Source of the DNA: Gardnerella coleohominis
GTDB taxonomy: Bacteria > Actinomycetota > Actinomycetes > Actinomycetales > Bifidobacteriaceae
NCBI RefSeq assembly: GCF_002896555.1
Contig: NZ_MNLH01000002.1
Location: 124,001-188,000, forward strand
Direction: 5' to 3'
Length of the DNA stretch: 64,000 nt
Position 1 is the first letter of the stretch. The number at the start of each line of letters is the position of its first letter. Below, in pieces: positions 61,695 to 64,000 of the stretch. The notes beneath the pieces were generated by a model that had not been told where the DNA came from, ran no database searches, and worked only from the letters and a program-made list of their open reading frames with translations. The translations under genes and the position numbers were made by a program.

Positions 61695-63308
61695 GTGTCA
61701 GATACGCAATCCCAAAAAGAATCCGTAGTAATTATCGGCGGTGGTCCGGCAGGGTTGACGGCTGCTTGGGAACTTGTAAAAGACGGTGGTTCAGAACATT
61801 ATGATGTTACTGTTCTTGAATCTACTACAGAATTTGGCGGAATCTCTCGCACTGTAAAATATAACGGTAATCGCATGGATATTGGCGGTCATCGTTTCTT
61901 CTCAAAGGACGACCGTATCATGCAATGGTGGCGCGATATGTTGCCTTTGCAAGGTGCTCCTTCTTACGATGATAAAAAGCTTGGTCGTCACCATGATTTG
62001 GAAGCAGGCGGTCCTGATCCTGAAGTTGAAGACGAAGTGATGTTGAAGCGTCACCGTGTGTCAAGAATTTTCTGGAATCATCATTTCTTTGATTATCCTA
62101 TCTCTCTTTCGGCGTCAACATTGCGTTCTATGGGATTCGTGTTAACGATGAAAGTTGGCTTTAGCTATTTATGGTCTATGATTCATAAATTGCCTGAAAC
62201 GAATCTTGAAAACTTCTATATCAATCGTTTTGGTAGGAAGCTTTATTCGATGTTCTTTGAAGGCTATACGGAAAAATTATGGGGTAGGCATCCTAGCAAG
62301 ATTTCCGCAGATTGGGGTGCTCAGCGCGTTAAAGGTTTGAGCATTGTGGAAGTTTTAAAGAATGCTTTTTCAAAGTTAATGCCTAAGAAAAAGGGAAAAA
62401 AGAAGGAAGTAGAAACCTCGTTAATTGAGGAATTCTGGTATCCAAAGCTTGGACCTGGTCAATTGTGGGAAACTGTTGAGCGTCGTTGCCGTGAGAATGG
62501 TGTTACTGTTCGCACGAATGCTAAGGTTGTTGGAATCTCTCAAAAAGACGGCCATATTTCTAGCGTTACAGTTGAAAATTCTAATGGCGAGCGCTCTGAT
62601 ATTTACGCAGATCAGTTTATTTCTTCTATGCCAATCAAAGATTTGGTTGCAGCTTTGGAAGCTGGGGATAAGTCTAAGAATCAGGTTCCTGCAGAAATGC
62701 AAAAAGTTGCAGCAGGTTTGCCTTATCGCGATTTTGTGACTGTTGGATTGCTTGTAAAGCGTATGCGTTTGCGTAATACTACTTCTATCCCAACTCTTGG
62801 CAACCCGCCTATTGTCCCAGATTGCTGGATTTACGTGCAAGATCCTGGATACAAAGTTGGTCGTTTGCAGATTTTCAACAACTGGAGTCCTTATCTCGTA
62901 AAAGACGTGGATAATACTGTTTGGATTGGCCTCGAGTATTTCTGCGATGAGGGCGATGATTTCTGGAATATGAGCGAAGATGAGGCTCGTAAGTCTGCTA
63001 TCGATGAGCTTACTCGAATGCAGGTTATTAACGGTGAGGAAGATGTGTTAGATTCACATCGCGAGCGCGTGCCTAAGGCTTATCCTGCTTATTTTGATAC
63101 TTATGCTCAAATGCCAGAGTTAATTGAATATTTGGATAGCTTTGGTAATTTGTATTGCGTTGGTCGTAATGGTCAGCATAGATACAATAATCAGGATCAT
63201 TCTATGGCTACTGCTATTGAAGCTGTTGATAATATTCGTTCTGGTCGTGAGTCTAAAGAGAACGTGTGGTCTGTTAATACTGAGAAATCGTATCATGAGA
63301 AAAAGTAA
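61695..63308 (+). CDS. FAD-dependent amine-oxidase/UDP-galactopyranose-mutase-like oxidoreductase
   Basis: 537 residues, GTG start after GGAGGACAA. N-terminal Rossmann motif [17 protein letters not shown], then FGGISRTV and [12 protein letters not shown] (flavin contacts), and a C-terminal flavin motif [20 protein letters not shown]. The family includes protoporphyrinogen-oxidase-like and mutase-like enzymes that work on cell-envelope sugars or lipids. A Lys-rich insert (KKKGKKKE) at about 225. Substrate not deducible. Ends in a clear terminator. Confidence 0.8.
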   Translation: MSDTQSQKESVVIIGGGPAGLTAAWELVKDGGSEHYDVTVLESTTEFGGISRTVKYNGNRMDIGGHRFFSKDDRIMQWWRDMLPLQGAPSYDDKKLGRHHDLEAGGPDPEVEDEVMLKRHRVSRIFWNHHFFDYPISLSASTLRSMGFVLTMKVGFSYLWSMIHKLPETNLENFYINRFGRKLYSMFFEGYTEKLWGRHPSKISADWGAQRVKGLSIVEVLKNAFSKLMPKKKGKKKEVETSLIEEFWYPKLGPGQLWETVERRCRENGVTVRTNAKVVGISQKDGHISSVTVENSNGERSDIYADQFISSMPIKDLVAALEAGDKSKNQVPAEMQKVAAGLPYRDFVTVGLLVKRMRLRNTTSIPTLGNPPIVPDCWIYVQDPGYKVGRLQIFNNWSPYLVKDVDNTVWIGLEYFCDEGDDFWNMSEDEARKSAIDELTRMQVINGEEDVLDSHRERVPKAYPAYFDTYAQMPELIEYLDSFGNLYCVGRNGQHRYNNQDHSMATAIEAVDNIRSGRESKENVWSVNTEKSYHEKK

Positions 63309-63345
63309 TATCTAAATATTGCTAATCTAATGCCGATTTAATGTT

Positions 63346-63390
63346 AAGTGGCGGAAATGCGAGTTATTCGATTTCTGCCACTTTTATTTT
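63346..63390 (+). terminator. terminator after the FAD oxidoreductase gene
   Basis: AAGTGGCGGAAAT/ATTTCTGCCACTT stem (one G-T pair) with a 12-base loop, followed by TTATTTTTAT. The 310 bp from here to rho are AT-rich and presumably carry the rho promoter and leader. Confidence 0.85.
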
Positions 63391-63703
63391 TATATATGTT
63401 TTATATGTTTTATATTTTTATATATTCCTATATATTTCTACATTTATTAGAAAGTGTTTTATAAAAAGTTTTAATAAAATCTCAAATTGCTTACTTTAAA
63501 TTTTTCATATTTAGTACATAAAATACTGCATTTATCGGCAATATACGGCGTTTTGTGCCGTCTGTATACTGTAGTAATCTTTTATTTGTTCATGCATTGT
63601 ATGAATGATATGTATTGTGCATGAAATTCATGACGGAATTTTCCGTAATCTTCCAGAAAAAGCTCACCGGAGTCTACCCGTGGAGTCGAGGAAAGGCATA
63701 ATT

Positions 63704-64000
63704 GTGGCAACAAGCCAAAATCTTGAAGATATGAAGCTATCCGAGCTGAAAGATCTTGCGAAGCAGATGGGGCTGCGTGGTACTTCTACTATGCGTAAGT
63801 CAGATTTAGTTTCTACGCTGACTGCAGCGCGCAATGGGGGAGAAGCGCCAGCAGGTGTTACCGTTTATGTTCCTGCAAGTCCTATTCGTTCATCGCAGTA
63901 TTATGATAGCGATTTTGATAACGATAGTTATCCAAATGATAACCGCAGTAGCTATGCGGAGTCTGATGATATTCAGAATAATGAAGATCGCGCTGGTAAT
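63704..64000 (+). CDS. rho: transcription termination factor Rho, N-terminal part (cut by window edge)
   Basis: GTG at 63704 follows GAGGAAAGGC. The 99 visible codons contain the Rho N-terminal domain (LEDMKLSELKDLAKQMGLRG, TSTMRKSDLVSTLTAAR) and then the start of an Asp/Asn/Ser-rich insert, which is usual for actinobacterial Rho. RNA-binding and ATPase domains lie outside the window. Confidence 0.85.
   Translation, partial: MATSQNLEDMKLSELKDLAKQMGLRGTSTMRKSDLVSTLTAARNGGEAPAGVTVYVPASPIRSSQYYDSDFDNDSYPNDNRSSYAESDDIQNNEDRAGN

Overview
Organism. The window looks like a chromosomal segment of Gardnerella (Bifidobacteriaceae). It is an AT-rich actinobacterial chromosome with GTG/TTG starts and an atpBEFHAGDC order. 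It carries a complete cholesterol-dependent cytolysin of the vaginolysin type: undecapeptide EKTGLAWEPWR and a YXYX14RS CD59-binding signature. The species assignment is inference from gene content.

Layout. 1-12.6 kb is ordinary chromosome: two membrane proteins, rmuC, a phosphoribosyltransferase-like protein with a cysteine-rich repeat tail, a TrmH-family methyltransferase, an ABC-2 transporter pair, an FKBP lipoprotein, a large low-complexity membrane protein with a lipoprotein, and a YbbN-like thioredoxin. 12.62-31.76 kb is an integrated mobile element of about 19.1 kb in the 3' end of the initiator tRNA gene (tRNA-fMet, minus strand, 31727-31800). It is bounded by a 36-bp direct repeat with one mismatch. 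It carries a MobF relaxase cut at the attachment site, two small mobilization-type genes beside a hairpin cluster that may be oriT, a nucleotidyltransferase pair, a RelE/HigB-type toxin-antitoxin pair, ssb, several small unknown genes behind long GC-rich structured leaders, a frameshifted sortase-anchored adhesin, a membrane-anchored coiled-coil protein, a tyrosine integrase and an XRE regulator.

Main candidate for a new system. Inside the element lies an AT-rich cargo (about 23.9-26.0 kb, minus strand). A 21-codon gene with a strong Shine-Dalgarno sequence encodes a Pro/Arg-rich peptide whose C-terminal part (NPRPRPYPHMI) resembles the insect antimicrobial peptide apidaecin. Next is a helical-protein gene with an in-frame TAA at codon 16, then an overlapping MFS exporter. 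Apidaecins trap release factors on the ribosome and cause stop-codon readthrough. This raises the testable idea of a bacterial apidaecin-like bacteriocin whose second gene is switched on by readthrough. A simple nonsense mutation, or a regulatory leader peptide, are the competing explanations.

After the element come metA (probably leaderless and acetyl-CoA type), the F1Fo ATP synthase operon (33.2-40.2 kb), and an LPATG surface protein. A 42.7-49.8 kb island follows with three paralogous DUF4143 ATPases and two Fic modules, separated by repeated and palindromic regulatory DNA. Then come an ApbE-family gene behind a T8-G12 tract, vaginolysin, a second ABC-2 pair flanked by related direct repeats, gatCAB, a GNAT protein, a DUF2469 protein, an FAD-dependent oxidoreductase and the start of rho (cut by the window edge).
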